Of a DNA stretch of 64,000 nt, positions 36,713-47,873 are shown one piece after another. The notes below the pieces were generated by a model. The model made no database searches and was not told the DNA's origin. It saw nothing but the letters and a program-made list of their open reading frames with translations. Source of the DNA: Flectonema sp. DT1601 (lineage: Eukaryota; Euglenozoa; Diplonemea; Diplonemida; Diplonemidae); contig OZ025808.1 of NCBI GenBank assembly GCA_964019425.1, positions 186,001 through 250,000 of the forward strand, in the 5' to 3' direction. The position numbers and the translations under genes were made by a program. Each line of letters begins with the position of its first letter. The stretch's first letter is position 1.

Positions 36713-37755
36713 AAAAAAAAATAAAACAAATAAATTAAAACTAGTATTTACAGCTACTAATTATCTCTTTAAAGTACGCTTCTTTAAGATCAAGCCACCT
36801 CAAGAGTAACAACTGCTGCAAAACGAGTTAGTAGGAAAATGGTGCTTCTGGGCTTTGCCCTGAGTGGCAAGCTTCAATAACGACGACGACGACAACTACA
36901 ACAATCAAAGGGAAATAATCCCCACTTATACAGTTGCGCGCGCGAAATAGGGATACAAATTCACTCAGAAAAACGCAAGCCACGAAGGAGTTGCAATATA
37001 AATGGGAGTAAACTGTTTTGATTAGGTTTATACGAATATAAACCTCTGTATTGTATCAAAGCTCAATAATAAAATTAAAAAGCTCATGACACAAGTGACT
37101 ATGTGAATGGGGGGCAAATAGGATAATATAAGACAGCACAAATAAAATCATTGAGCAGGTTGCTGTGATTTGATTGTTTTTCCCCATAACAAATAACTTT
37201 AACTAGGAGATCAACCATTACTTCAGAAACCCGACGAGGAAAATGCACATTTACGAAGAATTAATCACCACAAAGTAATTAGGCACGTAGTTTTTAAAAA
37301 ATGATTTTATTTGTGTTTATTAGCAACAAGGCTTCACAGTCGCCAACGAATCGAAAAGAGGAAGGGGGATATATAAGAAATTGCATGCTCTGTAAAGATC
37401 CAACAGTAGGCTTGTTCCCTAACATACTTAACAACAATGTCATGTCACAAAGACGTCGAATGAGATTACTACTATCTCAGAAACATGCAATAATATTTAA
37501 AAAAAAAAAAAAAAAAAAAAAAAGAGGGGAAAAAAAAGAATGCGCGTGCTATGCAGGTTGAAAAAGGGAGGGGGTGAAATGAATTAAAAACAAAGACCAA
37601 AAGGGTTCATTAATGTCTTTTCATTTTTGCGAATGAAAAAACCAGGTAGCACTGAGATACTTATTTCAGAGAAAGAAAGGAGAACACGCAGAGCGATGTA
37701 ACACTAGTAGTAATGAATAAAAAAGAGGAAAACACACATAACCCGTTTTTCAAAC

Positions 37756-37792
37756 CGAGTGACGTAGGTCACTCGAAAGACGCAAAAGTCTT
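37756..37792 (+). other. Two adjacent perfect hairpins
   Basis: CGAGTGAC-GTAG-GTCACTCG is an 8-bp stem with a 4-base loop. One base later comes AAGAC-GCAAAA-GTCTT, a 5-bp stem. No RNA family is recognised. Confidence 0.45.
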
Positions 37793-38519
37793 GAAGAAGT
37801 CCGTTTTACGTGATTTCTCTCATTTTATCTTTTTAAACATTCCTCATTGTGTCCTCCATACTATTGAGAATGCAAGCTTGCTACCGGCATGCTGTTGAAG
37901 AGCGCACGTTGGCTACCTGTACAAGCTTGTTTTGTGAGGCAGTACTGTGTAAGAAAACGTCTTTCAGAACTACACCCCACTACATATGTCCTACCGGCCT
38001 TCGCAGTGCCTGACAATAAGAACCCAACACGAGGGAAAATAAATGGAAGTTAACCAGAAAAAGTAGTTTTGTTATGCTTGTTTTCTTTCTTTGAAGAAAA
38101 AAAAAAGGGAGGGGGGAAGGGAGGGAGTAAAAAACTATCCCTTCACCCAGCAAGGAGATTTAACTTACAGAACAAACAAAAAAAAATCAATTGAATAAAG
38201 AAGGGGAAAAAACAGAAGAATAAAAGGTGAACAGTATTCGACTGGCTACTTAAGAAAAAATAAAATGCCAATCCGTGACCCTCACCACCCCATCCCCCAC
38301 AATGTGACACTTGACGAAAAGATAAAGTGACAACAAGAATATGATGAAGGAATAAAAAAATTCAGGGATTTTTGAAAAAAAATAAAAAAAATAAAAAAAA
38401 AAGCATCAAAGCTTCAGAAAGTTGACTTATTTCCAACTTTATTTAGAGATTAGTTATGTGATGATTCCCTTGGATACAAATCATAGGGTCATCAGGCTAT
38501 AGAGACGCTTGGTAGACAC

Positions 38520-39587
38520 TTAGAACTTACATAAGCTTGCCGTAAGAGAGCATGTACCAGGAGGAGAAGATATATTTTGAATTGTTAATGCTTCGATATC
38601 TAGAGGTGCATTTAGAGGACTCATTGGAGGTGTGTCTCCAGTAGTTGAGTCAGCTATCATATTATCCCAACTTAAAGAGTCAAATGATGTTGCATCAGTG
38701 TAGTCATCGTCGTCATCGTCGTCTTCTGTGTCAATTCCGTCTGCAAGAAAAGCACTCGATCTTTTTCTTCTTCTCCTTCTTCTTCTGAGGTTTGTTTTTC
38801 TTTGAAGAGTACCATCTAATTGGGATACGGTATCATTTGTTCCTAAACTTTGAGTGTCTAATGAAACAGTTTCATCTTCATCTTCATCATCTGATTCTCC
38901 TTCTGTTTCGTACTCATCAATAATTCTTAACGTTCCTTTAACTCTAGCATCCATTGCTGCTGGGTTCTGAATGTATGGTAGTTCAGTCTCAAAGTCATCA
39001 TTAAATGGAAACTCATCATCTTCAGGAAAGACAGTCATCTTACAACAGTCGAATGGGTTTCGGAAGTTTAATTCGATTCCACTGAAAGATCCGTATTGGT
39101 CAAATGAGTCCTCACTTCCGAGATTAAAAATTAGTTCAGGTCGGAATGATGGGACGTCGTCATCAAAGTGATCATAAAAAGGAGAGTTAGTTTTATAAGC
39201 AAAAGGGTTGCCTGGTCCAAGATCGCAATCAGAACTGTTGAAAGAAGCAGGGCGTCTGAAGCAAGTTTGCTCTCTGCTATTCTTTTCAGGTGTTGCTGCT
39301 TCACATGTTGCTTCGTCGAGACTTGTCAACCCACAGCTGTCGTCATCAAAACACTGTAGGAGTTCAGCCTTCATCTGTGGCGACATTGAAATTACCCTTC
39401 CCTTGTTCTCTTCCTCTTGTCTCTTCCCAACAACAGAACTCATATCACTTCTATCTTGAGCTACTACTACTGAGCACTCTGTAGTAGTACTCGTAGTGCT
39501 CTCAACTTTCCTTCTCAGACCAGTTGATTTCTTCTGAAAGTTCTCTCTCCTTGCGGGCTTAGCCGCGGCATTTGCACAGTTACCCAT
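38520..39587 (-). CDS. Acidic protein with N-myristoylation motif (MGNC)
   Basis: A 355-residue protein of unknown family. I chose the ATG at 39587 because it gives MGNCANAAAKPARREN. Gly2 with a small residue near position 6 is an N-myristoylation signal, and Cys4 is a likely palmitoylation site, so membrane anchoring is predicted. An earlier in-frame ATG at 39605 lies upstream of an acceptor-like CAG at 39598 and would be removed by splicing there. The body is acidic and Ser/Asp-rich, with a basic run (LRRRRRRRKR, about 270-280) beside a poly-Asp block, and a Cys-containing tail. No enzymatic motif is seen. A GTAAGT overlaps the last codons, so a further exon cannot be excluded. A minus-strand AATAAA about 75 bases past the stop could serve in 3' processing. 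Confidence 0.75.
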   Translation of the reverse strand: MGNCANAAAKPARRENFQKKSTGLRRKVESTTSTTTECSVVVAQDRSDMSSVVGKRQEEENKGRVISMSPQMKAELLQCFDDDSCGLTSLDEATCEAATPEKNSREQTCFRRPASFNSSDCDLGPGNPFAYKTNSPFYDHFDDDVPSFRPELIFNLGSEDSFDQYGSFSGIELNFRNPFDCCKMTVFPEDDEFPFNDDFETELPYIQNPAAMDARVKGTLRIIDEYETEGESDDEDEDETVSLDTQSLGTNDTVSQLDGTLQRKTNLRRRRRRRKRSSAFLADGIDTEDDDDDDDYTDATSFDSLSWDNMIADSTTGDTPPMSPLNAPLDIEALTIQNISSPPGTCSLTASLCKF

Positions 39588-39663
39588 GTAATCAAACCTG
39601 TTCATGAGATGATAAAGTTACGGAGTTTAATTTATGTTCAAAAAGCCAAGAGTTATAGAGTTC

Positions 39664-39695
<32 letters not shown>

Positions 39696-40262
39696 TGTTT
39701 CTTATATAGAATTTCGTTCCTGCATTTCCTTCGAGCTAAAGAAGAAACAAGTGAAGAGAATTGAGGGCTTTTTTAAAAAGAATCTGTTGCTCGGAAATAT
39801 AAAACTGCGAATCTATTGAATTGAGAATATAAGTAACATAAATGTTAATTAAGACCTGAGTTTTGCTTTGAACTCTACTTTCACCAACAGGGTCCGCTAA
39901 GTACTTTAGGAATGATTTATGCAATCCATAAAAGAAAAAAAGGAGGTGGACAGCATTACAATTAATGAAAAAAGAGACGAAAAAAAAAAGTCCCCATTTA
40001 AAACGAAGCAACAAATAAATCTGCTTCACGCGCTTAAGTATAGCACAAGACTACTGATATGTTTTGCAGAATAATTGTACAAGTAACAATTACCGGACAG
40101 AAGCACACTGAATGCTCGAGCACACCCAACAAGTAAGTAGGTGACGATATTTTGTGGAAAAAAAGAGTAGCAATCACACAGGTTTAATCAGAAACAAAAT
40201 ATATAATAATAATAACAGACTTAATAAGGATAATTAAGGGAAAGAGGGGGGGGGTACCAATT

Positions 40263-40982
40263 CTACAAGATTACGCATTTTTTTCGTATCTTTTTCCTGG
40301 AAGGTCGGGGCAAGTGATTTAATTGGATACTAGTGCTGGGTGCCTTGTTGTCAGATTGAAAACATGGATTAGCTATAGCATGTTCATATCTGTTTATTGT
40401 TTTTTTTTTTATTTTATTTTTCCCTCGTGAAAAATACGCAAAAATTATATAAAAACTGATGACATACGCAGCTTCAACAACGCAGGACATCATTTGTGAA
40501 ACCTGTTCACCAGAGAGTGCCGATATTTCAAACAAAGGAACATTCTTCTCTTCGAAGAAGTGCTGTAGTTTCTCACTCGGTAACTGTCTAAGGTTTTCCA
40601 TATCTATCTTATTAGCGGCGATAAATATTGGTATCCCTGGTGGTGATAAAGCGGTAGCATCTTCAAACCAACTTAGTGCTGCATTTAAACCTGTTCCCTT
40701 GGTAACGTCAAGTACCACAACTACTGCTAGTGCTTCTCGGTAATACGCACCTGATAAACTTCTAAGTCTTTCTGACCCAGCAGTGTCCCAGATTTCTAGT
40801 GGAATCTCACTTGTTCCTTGTCTCACAGTTTTTTGAAGACGAACATAGTCACGTGTAGATTTTTCACTTAAGTGGAATGCATTTTCACAATATCTCCTCA
40901 GGATACTTGTTTTTCCAGAACCATGCTCGCCAATGACTGCTATTTTCAGACATTCTTTTGATTGGACTGGACGATCGTCCAT
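40263..40982 (-). CDS. Rab-like small GTPase with CaaX box
   Basis: A small GTPase, probably Rab-like, acting in membrane traffic. Exons are 40982-40468 and 40389-40263, giving 213 aa. The 78-base intron (GTATGT to AACAG) is in frame and stop-free, so an unspliced frame also reads through, with a hydrophobic insert. Motifs visible are G1 GEHGSGKTS (18-26), G3 WDTAGSERL, G4 NKID and G5-like ISA. The spliced tail runs VVEAAYEHAIANP, then a basic hypervariable stretch (PRPSRKKIRKK) ending in CVIL, a CaaX box whose final Leu favours geranylgeranylation. Switch I (STRDYVRLQKTV) is atypical, which makes the Rab subfamily uncertain. The ATG is 3 bases after TTTTATCACAG. Confidence 0.9.
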   Translation of the reverse strand: MDDRPVQSKECLKIAVIGEHGSGKTSILRRYCENAFHLSEKSTRDYVRLQKTVRQGTSEIPLEIWDTAGSERLRSLSGAYYREALAVVVVLDVTKGTGLNAALSWFEDATALSPPGIPIFIAANKIDMENLRQLPSEKLQHFFEEKNVPLFEISALSGEQVSQMMSCVVEAAYVISFYIIFAYFSRGKNKIKKKTINRYEHAIANPCFQSDNKAPSTSIQLNHLPRPSRKKIRKKCVIL

Positions 40983-43900
40983 CGGCTGTGATAAAAATAT
41001 TTTATAATGTTACGTAAACAGATCTCAACAAACTGTTTCATCAATGTCCCACATCTTCATTTATACCTAATGACTGCTGAGGAATAAATCGGATCAGAAC
41101 AAGAATAGACATTCCATGATTCAACTTAATCAAAGGCTATTAAAAACAAAAAACAAAAAAAAAAAAAAAAAAAATTGAATAAGAGGCGAACCCCTTGAAA
41201 TTAAGAAAAACAAAAAATGGGAACAACAATAAAGAGAAATGAGGGGAATAAAGAAGAAGGGGAACAAACAAAAGACAATTATTGCAGCTTATTCATTTCT
41301 CTTATTTTTTTAACTTCTTCTTTTATTTTTATTTTTCCCCATTGGGCTCCTTAAGTGGTCGGGATTGTGATTTTCTTTTTCATTTTTAATTATTATATCT
41401 TATTCTTATTCTTTTTTTTTTTTTTTTCCAGTGGCATGAAAAAACTCCACCAATCCACACAGAGGTTTAAAATCACTGCTCACCTTTTTTTTTTTTTTTT
41501 TTTTTTTTTTTTCCTCATATCAGAGATTATAAAAATATTTTTATTTTTTTTGTGCAAAGCTAAAAATGACGATGCGCAGTCAACATTCTTGTTCTTACTA
41601 CGAATGGCTTGTCGTATAAGGGAAAAAAAAAAGAAAGATTTAGCTCGCACTCCCACGTCAGAGGTGAAACTCTCAGATCGTGAGAAGACGCACTTTATTA
41701 ATCAAGAACGAGAGTTTGCAGCGCCGTATTGTTAATTTGTTAGCAAGTTCAAACAACTACAGAGTAGCAGTAAAGCAGATTCGAAGTAGAACCAGGTAGC
41801 TCTTCAGGTATCCTTAATACTGCACTGCGGTAGCAGATCGGGCCAATTTCTAGATATCGTCACCAACCACGAAATAGTTGGAAAAGAAAATGTGGGAGAA
41901 AAAAAAAGGGGGGTTAAAAAAAATTCTCTTTTTTTTTTTTTTTTGAAAATACCACTCCAGATGTAGATAATATTATAATGTAATTAGCCACAGATAAACA
42001 CGCCAAATAAAACGCGCTGCTAATATGGTTTTTTTTTTTTTTTTTTTTTTTTTTTTCCCCTCTCATTCTCTCTAACTTTTTTCTCGGCGCGGGAAAAAAA
42101 AGAAAAAAAAAAAAAACGGTAAGAAGACTCGACTAGTATCGAGCCACAAAACTGACGAACGGGACAAATAAAAAACACGATGAACTAAACCTTATTATTA
42201 ATCCTTTCTTGTTACAAAAAAAAATGTTACTTTATCAGCAACGAAAAAAAAAACCGCGCAATTTTTTTTTTTTTCCCCATTCCCAACGAGCTATACCATT
42301 GCTGACCCAATATTTCCACCTGAAGTGGAAACATCACAAGGACAGATATTTTCAGCTCTTTTCTGATTGAAAACTTTCCTCGCTTCGAACAAACAACCCG
42401 GTGTTTTGTGTGGTTCCAATGAGTTTGCTGAGAAGACAATAATCAGGTAACCAACATTGCTTTTTTTTTTTTGGAAGTTTCGATAATTCTAGTATTCAAA
42501 AAAAAAAAATAAAAATGAAACATTTTTGTTTGCAAACCCGAAAAAACTGATTAGCTAAAAAAAAAAAAAAGGGGTTTACTTTTTTTTTTTTTTTTTTTTT
42601 GTTCTGACACGTTACTTGTGAACGAATCGAGTCCATTTTTTCTTAGCAAGCAATGGCTAACTTAGTCGGAATGATTACTCGGCCTTAAAACCCCTGCACC
42701 TATTCCAACTTACAAAGATCTTGCTTCGATAGCCCCTTAGGAATCACACCGAAGAAAGATGAAGGAAAAATAAATTCCAATGATCACAATAAGAAATCTT
42801 GTTTCTTTGTATTTTTTAAAAAGGGGGAAGGGAAATGGACGATTTTGGAAGAGGACAAAACTGAGAAAACAAAGCAATAATCCCCCCCGATATGCATTAA
42901 AACAATAATTTCTTTTTTAGTGAAGACAGAATGCCGGGAACAAGAGGTGCTTATGACAGCTAATGAAAACCCCGTCACGCATAGCAATCGCCTTCACGAA
43001 AAATAATGGTAATGTGAGGGGATATAAATAACAACTAAATAAGGTCTTCACAATAATAATAAGAAACACTAAATAAATATACACCATCAGTGAGGGCTAC
43101 TACCAGAAAGCAGGTGGGAAATCTTGTTCTTTACTTTCAATGGCATGCATAATGTATGCTTTTTTTTTTTTTTTTTTTTCTTTTTTTTTTTTTTTAAATC
43201 TTTTTTTTTCTTCTCTTTATGGCATTTGATAGAAAAAAGTTCCTCACCCCTAATCTGAGAGCGTCCAACGTAACTTAGATGTCAATGGTGCTCCCTTTTT
43301 TTTTTGTTTTTTAAGACTTTCCAACTCTCCACCAGAATGTGCCGCTGTAGGAGATACAATAAAGGTATCACTGCTAAAGCCAGTTGCTTGTTAACTTAGA
43401 CACATTTTATCCTGGGGACAGATATTTTAGGTTTTTTTTTTTAATTTTTTTTTGTTTTTTAATTTTTTTTTAAATTTTTGTACCTTTTTGTGGCGAATTT
43501 TATACATTTTTTTTTTTTTTTCTTATTTTTTTTGGAAATCCTTTTTTTTCTGCTAATATTTTTTTTAATTTTTTTTGTTTTTTTTTGTTTTTTTTTGTTT
43601 TTAACCAAAGCTGTCAGAGACTTTGCCGTTGTCTGTCAAATCACATATTCCAAAATGAGGAAAACACTGAAAAGAAGAACAACACAAAAACTCAAGCTTT
43701 TTTTTTTTTTCCTTGACTTGGTGTGAGCTACGTAAGACGGATGCTCATATAAGAAATGTGAATAGGGATAGAATGAAAAATCTCAAAAACTTAATTCCAG
43801 AACATAATGAATAGGGGTGGGGATCTCTCGACCTGCTATTTTTCTGTATTAGAATACTCACAACTAGTGCCTTGGCTCCGAGAGACATCGGATTTCTTAA

Positions 43901-44742
43901 TAGCTAACCAGCCAGAAAATACTAATTTTTTTTTTTAAAGCAACCATTTAAAAATATGGAAAGAATAAAAAAAAAAAAAAAAAAAAGCATAATTATGAAT
44001 GTCTCAAAAATCGAGATTCTCCTCGCGCATGTATAAGGCAGATACTGTTCTCAAAATAAACTTATACCTACATGCTGAAAAGAACTTGAAATCGAGCATT
44101 ATTTTTGTCTATCGAATACGGATCGCCTTCCTAATTCGATATAACGTAGCCAGTTGGTTTAACAGCAGCCAGTACCCATATTCTTGTTTCGGATTAAGCC
44201 GTGCAAGTCGAAGATAAGTGACTCTTTTTTATTTTTATTTTTTTAAAAACGTCAAATAGGCTTTACAGGTTAATTATACAAATCACTCCGTGTATTCATT
44301 AAAAGTACAAAGCGACTAGACTATGATGCTCATATCTGGTTAACATTAGTTTTTTTTTCCATGTAATCATGTAAGAGGGGAAAAAAAAAAAACAATATGA
44401 ACAAATGTCAAGGGAAGCGGAGGGAGAGTGGAGGGGTTATTATCAATTCCTTCGTTCGCAGGATTGCGTTTTTTTTTTTGTCCCCTTCGACTTTCACTTT
44501 TTTTTTTTTTTTTCTTTCTCTCACACTAACTCAATACAACACAACCAGCTACAATAATCGGCAAACGATCAACATACAGAGGGAGAAGAACCAAAACTCA
44601 TAGAAAAGGTAAAATGCAATAGAAGCGAAAGCAGTGAGCGTATCTGGCACATATCGGCCAAGAATCATCGAAGCTCCCTGAGATAGCTGAATGCTAATTT
44701 TTTTTAAAAAAAAGAAGAAGAAAACCCAGCTGTTATGGAATC
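40983..44742. other. Gene-poor, homopolymer-rich region
   Basis: No protein gene recognised. Frames of 60 to 126 codons are Phe/Lys-rich translations of T and A runs. A tRNA-like fragment (TAGCCAGTTGGTTTAAC) occurs near 44147, but no cloverleaf can be folded. Confidence 0.65.
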
Positions 44743-47040
44743 TCACGAAGAGTTAGTATTGCAAGGCTTATTATTATCTAGCGTGTTTCTTGTTATTTTT
44801 CTGCAAAAGCCGTAAAGCTCAAAACAGTTAGAGACGAGTTGACTGGATGCTCGGGAGTTGCCCTGTTTTTAAATATTAATTACGGACAGACACAAACACA
44901 AACAATAATGAAATAATCAACTAGCATACCTTAGGTTCTAATCGAATCATAAAATAACGATAAAACTTAACATTTTCTTGCGGATCAAGTTTAAACGTAG
45001 CAACTTTATTCTGTTCACTTATAGAATTGTCGCTCACGTGTTTGCAGAGCGTATCCCACTTGTAATTATCTTCAGACCCTCGCAATGACCAAGATCGGAT
45101 GTAGTTATGTGGATACTCCCACGCATGTGCTAGTGTGTATTGGTATGGTAGTACTTCCCATTCAGTAAAGTCGAATGCAACATACGACGGAACCCCCGCC
45201 TCTGCCCGATCTCCAGCAGTAGCAAACGTACAGTCTGGAGCGAATTTATTATTTAATACTTGACTAACCTCACCCTTCGTAGTAGTAGAAGCAGTAGCAT
45301 TAATCAGACCTTGCTTATATGGATTCATCCATGCTCTCTTCCATGCGTGGGTTGCAATGTATGAAACGACGCCATGATTTTGTGTCAGTACTGTAGTTGG
45401 GTCAGGTTTTAGCTCTTCGGCGCCTGCGATGTTGCCGTCTTTTAATTTTTCACTCCACATCTCGGCATTGGTTTTCGTGTTGACCGAAGTTTTTAGCGAT
45501 GCGTTTACAGCTTCTTCTTTGCGCCTTTGCTCACCTTCTCTTTTCAGTAAGGATTCACTTCCACCAACGCTGTTCCTACTTGGTTGGAATATTTTCTTGC
45601 CAGACGGCATTACAACAGTTACCCCGCGAAACTTTTCCTCATCTTCTGTCAAGCGAGCTGGTACTGCGGGTTGGTATTTCGAGCTGCCTCTTCCTCTCTT
45701 AACGGTTTGTGTTTGTTGTGGAGACTCAGACCTCGTTCTCTTTTCCTTATCGAGTGGGGCACGAGCTCTCTCTGCCGGGGAAGTTATGCCGCCCAATCTA
45801 AGTTTTGTTTTTGTTTTATCCGCTTCCACTGGAGGGGTTACGCTCTTGGAATCGCTCGTTAGTGAAGTTCGTCTGTCCCGTTCTCTTTTTCTCTTGTCAT
45901 CTCCTCGGTCAGTTTCGCGTCTCCTGCGGTCCTTGTCACGATCCCGCTCGTCCCGTTCACCTCTTCTCTTCCTTCCCTCACTGTCACTACGCCGGCGTCT
46001 ATCTCGCGATTTGTCTTCACTCGGAGTTAGAACTGGAGGTGCAACAGCTTCGTCTTTCTGCTTGTGTTTAGAATTGTTATTGTTGAGAAATATCTGAATT
46101 ACTAAAGCAGAAACATGACATCACAATAATTACATACCACACTAAAAGTAAAAGTTGTCTTAGCCGGAGATTCTCTCATCTTTCTCGCGGCAAGGAGGTG
46201 AGGAGGAAGCTCCGGACCTTCAACTTCTTTTTGAAGAGGTGAAGAGGGCTCGACAGTCAGAGGTGTTACTGGCTGGGGAGTGCTTGCTTTCGAAAGGGGA
46301 GATGCGGGGACTGGAGAAGCGACGGAATCGCCACCCTTGGAATCCCGTTGGGCGACTTTTTGTTTTAATAATTTTTTCATTTCCTCTAAGTTTGTTTGAA
46401 GACCTTTTAAGCCTTCTCTTTTTTGGATTATTTGTTGTCGTCTGGCAGTTTGCGCAGCTCGTTCTTTTTTGGCTTTTTCTTCGGCTTCTTTTTTACGGCG
46501 CTCTTCGTCGCGCCGACGTTCTTCTTCGGCAACTTTTCGTAGGTGGGCAACGTTCTCACTTTCACCAAGCTCTAGTAGGTCTAGATTCATCATCCCACAT
46601 GCGGTGCATGGGTTGTCAAGTATGCTGCTTTCGTGAGCACAATCTTCGCATTCCCACTTAGTGCCGGTTATCTTCTTTCGGATACGAGCATGAGCTTTTT
46701 TACGAGAACCGAATATGAAAACTAATCCCCCGAAGCTTTGCGCGTGGTCGACGTAATCGTCTTCGCTAAGAACACTCGACCAGTCACTATCAAGATCGAT
46801 ATCAGTGCAGTCAATGTCCATGTCCATGTCTTCTGCGATGGAAATGTCTTCGTCGTCATCTGCGGCTGCAGGTGTTTCAGGAATAATTGACTCATCACTT
46901 CCATCATTATGAATGTTATTGTAATCATTAATAGTTGGTATTGTTAATGGGAGTGGTGATGCTGTCATTACGGTATCCGCTTCTTCAGATCCTCCAATCC
47001 CTCCCATGTCAACCGCCGCTTCCCCCGACTCGGCGATCAT
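44743..47040 (-). CDS. RanBP2-type zinc finger, RS/RD-rich and discoidin-like domain protein
   Basis: About 728 aa. Exons are 47040-46138, 46093-44930 and 44862-44743, with introns of 44 and 67 bases (GTATGT and GTATGC donors). The N-terminus is acidic. A RanBP2-type finger (WECEDC...NPCTACG, about 128-148) normally binds RNA or ubiquitin/Ran. A charged helix follows (about 160-250), then a Pro/Ser region and an RD/RS-rich stretch (about 315-400). The C-terminal region (about 550-710) matches an F5/8 type C-like beta-sandwich: WMNPYKQG, VAFDFTEWEVLPYQYTL, YIRSWSLRGSEDNYKWD, FYRYFMIRLEP and, in the last exon, VSNCFELYGF. The last exon completes the expected ending of that fold, which supports the splice. 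The start is uncertain: CATCAAACAG lies 54 bases upstream and the frame is open across it. Confidence 0.82.
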
Positions 47041-47873
47041 AGCATGGAACTTGGATTCTACTTCAAGACAACCAATTTTGATATCGCTGAGTCTGTTTGA
47101 TGAAATTATGATGATAAATACTACACTACAAATATATATAAATGTAAAAAAAAATAAATAAAATAAAAAAAAGAGGGGAAAACTTGATAAACAAAAAAGA
47201 ACGTTAAGCAAACAATTGCAGTAGGTATAGTCAAGAAAAAAAAACAAACAAACAACACGAAATATAACTTGAATAAAACCAGTAGTTGAACCTATTAAGA
47301 AGAGTGCGTCCCTGTCATACAAATAAGGATTCCTTCTCCCTCACGTGATTCATAATTTATCTGTCAACCCTCATCAGAGAGCAATGTGTTGTCAAAAAGG
47401 ATAGAGTGGCAGAACACGGTTGTTGAGTTTCAATTCTTTTTTGCATTATTATTTTTTTTTTTTTTTCTTAGTTGCGATGTCCAACTGAAGAAAGCATCCA
47501 GTCCCCGTAATCAGGTATCCACATGAATGAATAATCTAAGAGAGGGCTTCTCTGAAAAAAGAAAAGCACAAAAAGAAAACGAGAGAAAGAGAATAGAAAT
47601 AAAGATAAGGGCTAAAAATGATATTTTTTTTTTTTTTTCTTCTTCTTCTTTTTTTTCAATTACGGATTAAATTAATTGCAAATAGGAGGAAGAAAAAAAA
47701 AGAAAAAAAAAGGGAACAAGAATTAAATAAATAGTAACAAAAGATATACAATAAAGTAAAGGTAATCTAATTATTGATCGGATTCTAAAAAAAATTAAAT
47801 CTACTGTCTGTTGGTGTTTCTAAGTAAAAATATAAATCGTTTTTGAACTGACGCAGTTCGAAGGAGGCAATGG
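47041..47873. other. Intergenic spacer
   Basis: About 830 bases between the DNA ligase stop and the zinc-finger gene start. T-rich upstream sequence gives a false hydrophobic extension to the zinc-finger frame. No separate gene is seen. Confidence 0.55.

Larger units (their letters stand above)
25032..38519. other. Gene desert, 13.5 kb, homopolymer-rich
   Basis: No convincing gene on either strand. The sequence is AT-rich with dozens of poly(A) and poly(T) runs of 12 to 36 bases. All reading frames of 60 to 190 codons here are low-complexity or overlap the repeat copy. It holds a polypyrimidine tract (25388-25541), dispersed repeat copy B (25665-26076), short direct repeats at 36562/36683 and adjacent hairpins at 37756-37792. 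The right edge (38400-38519) is the 3' flank of the MGNC gene, with a minus-strand AATAAA near 38440. Confidence 0.7.

Noticed and set aside
44128-44215. Possible tRNA with TAGCCAGTTGGTTTAAC box A
   Set aside because: The acceptor and anticodon stems do not pair; at most a decayed fragment.
45429-46097. A 222-codon plus-strand frame rich in Arg, Leu and Ser
   Set aside because: It is antisense to the RS/RD-rich exon of the zinc-finger gene and has no motif of its own.
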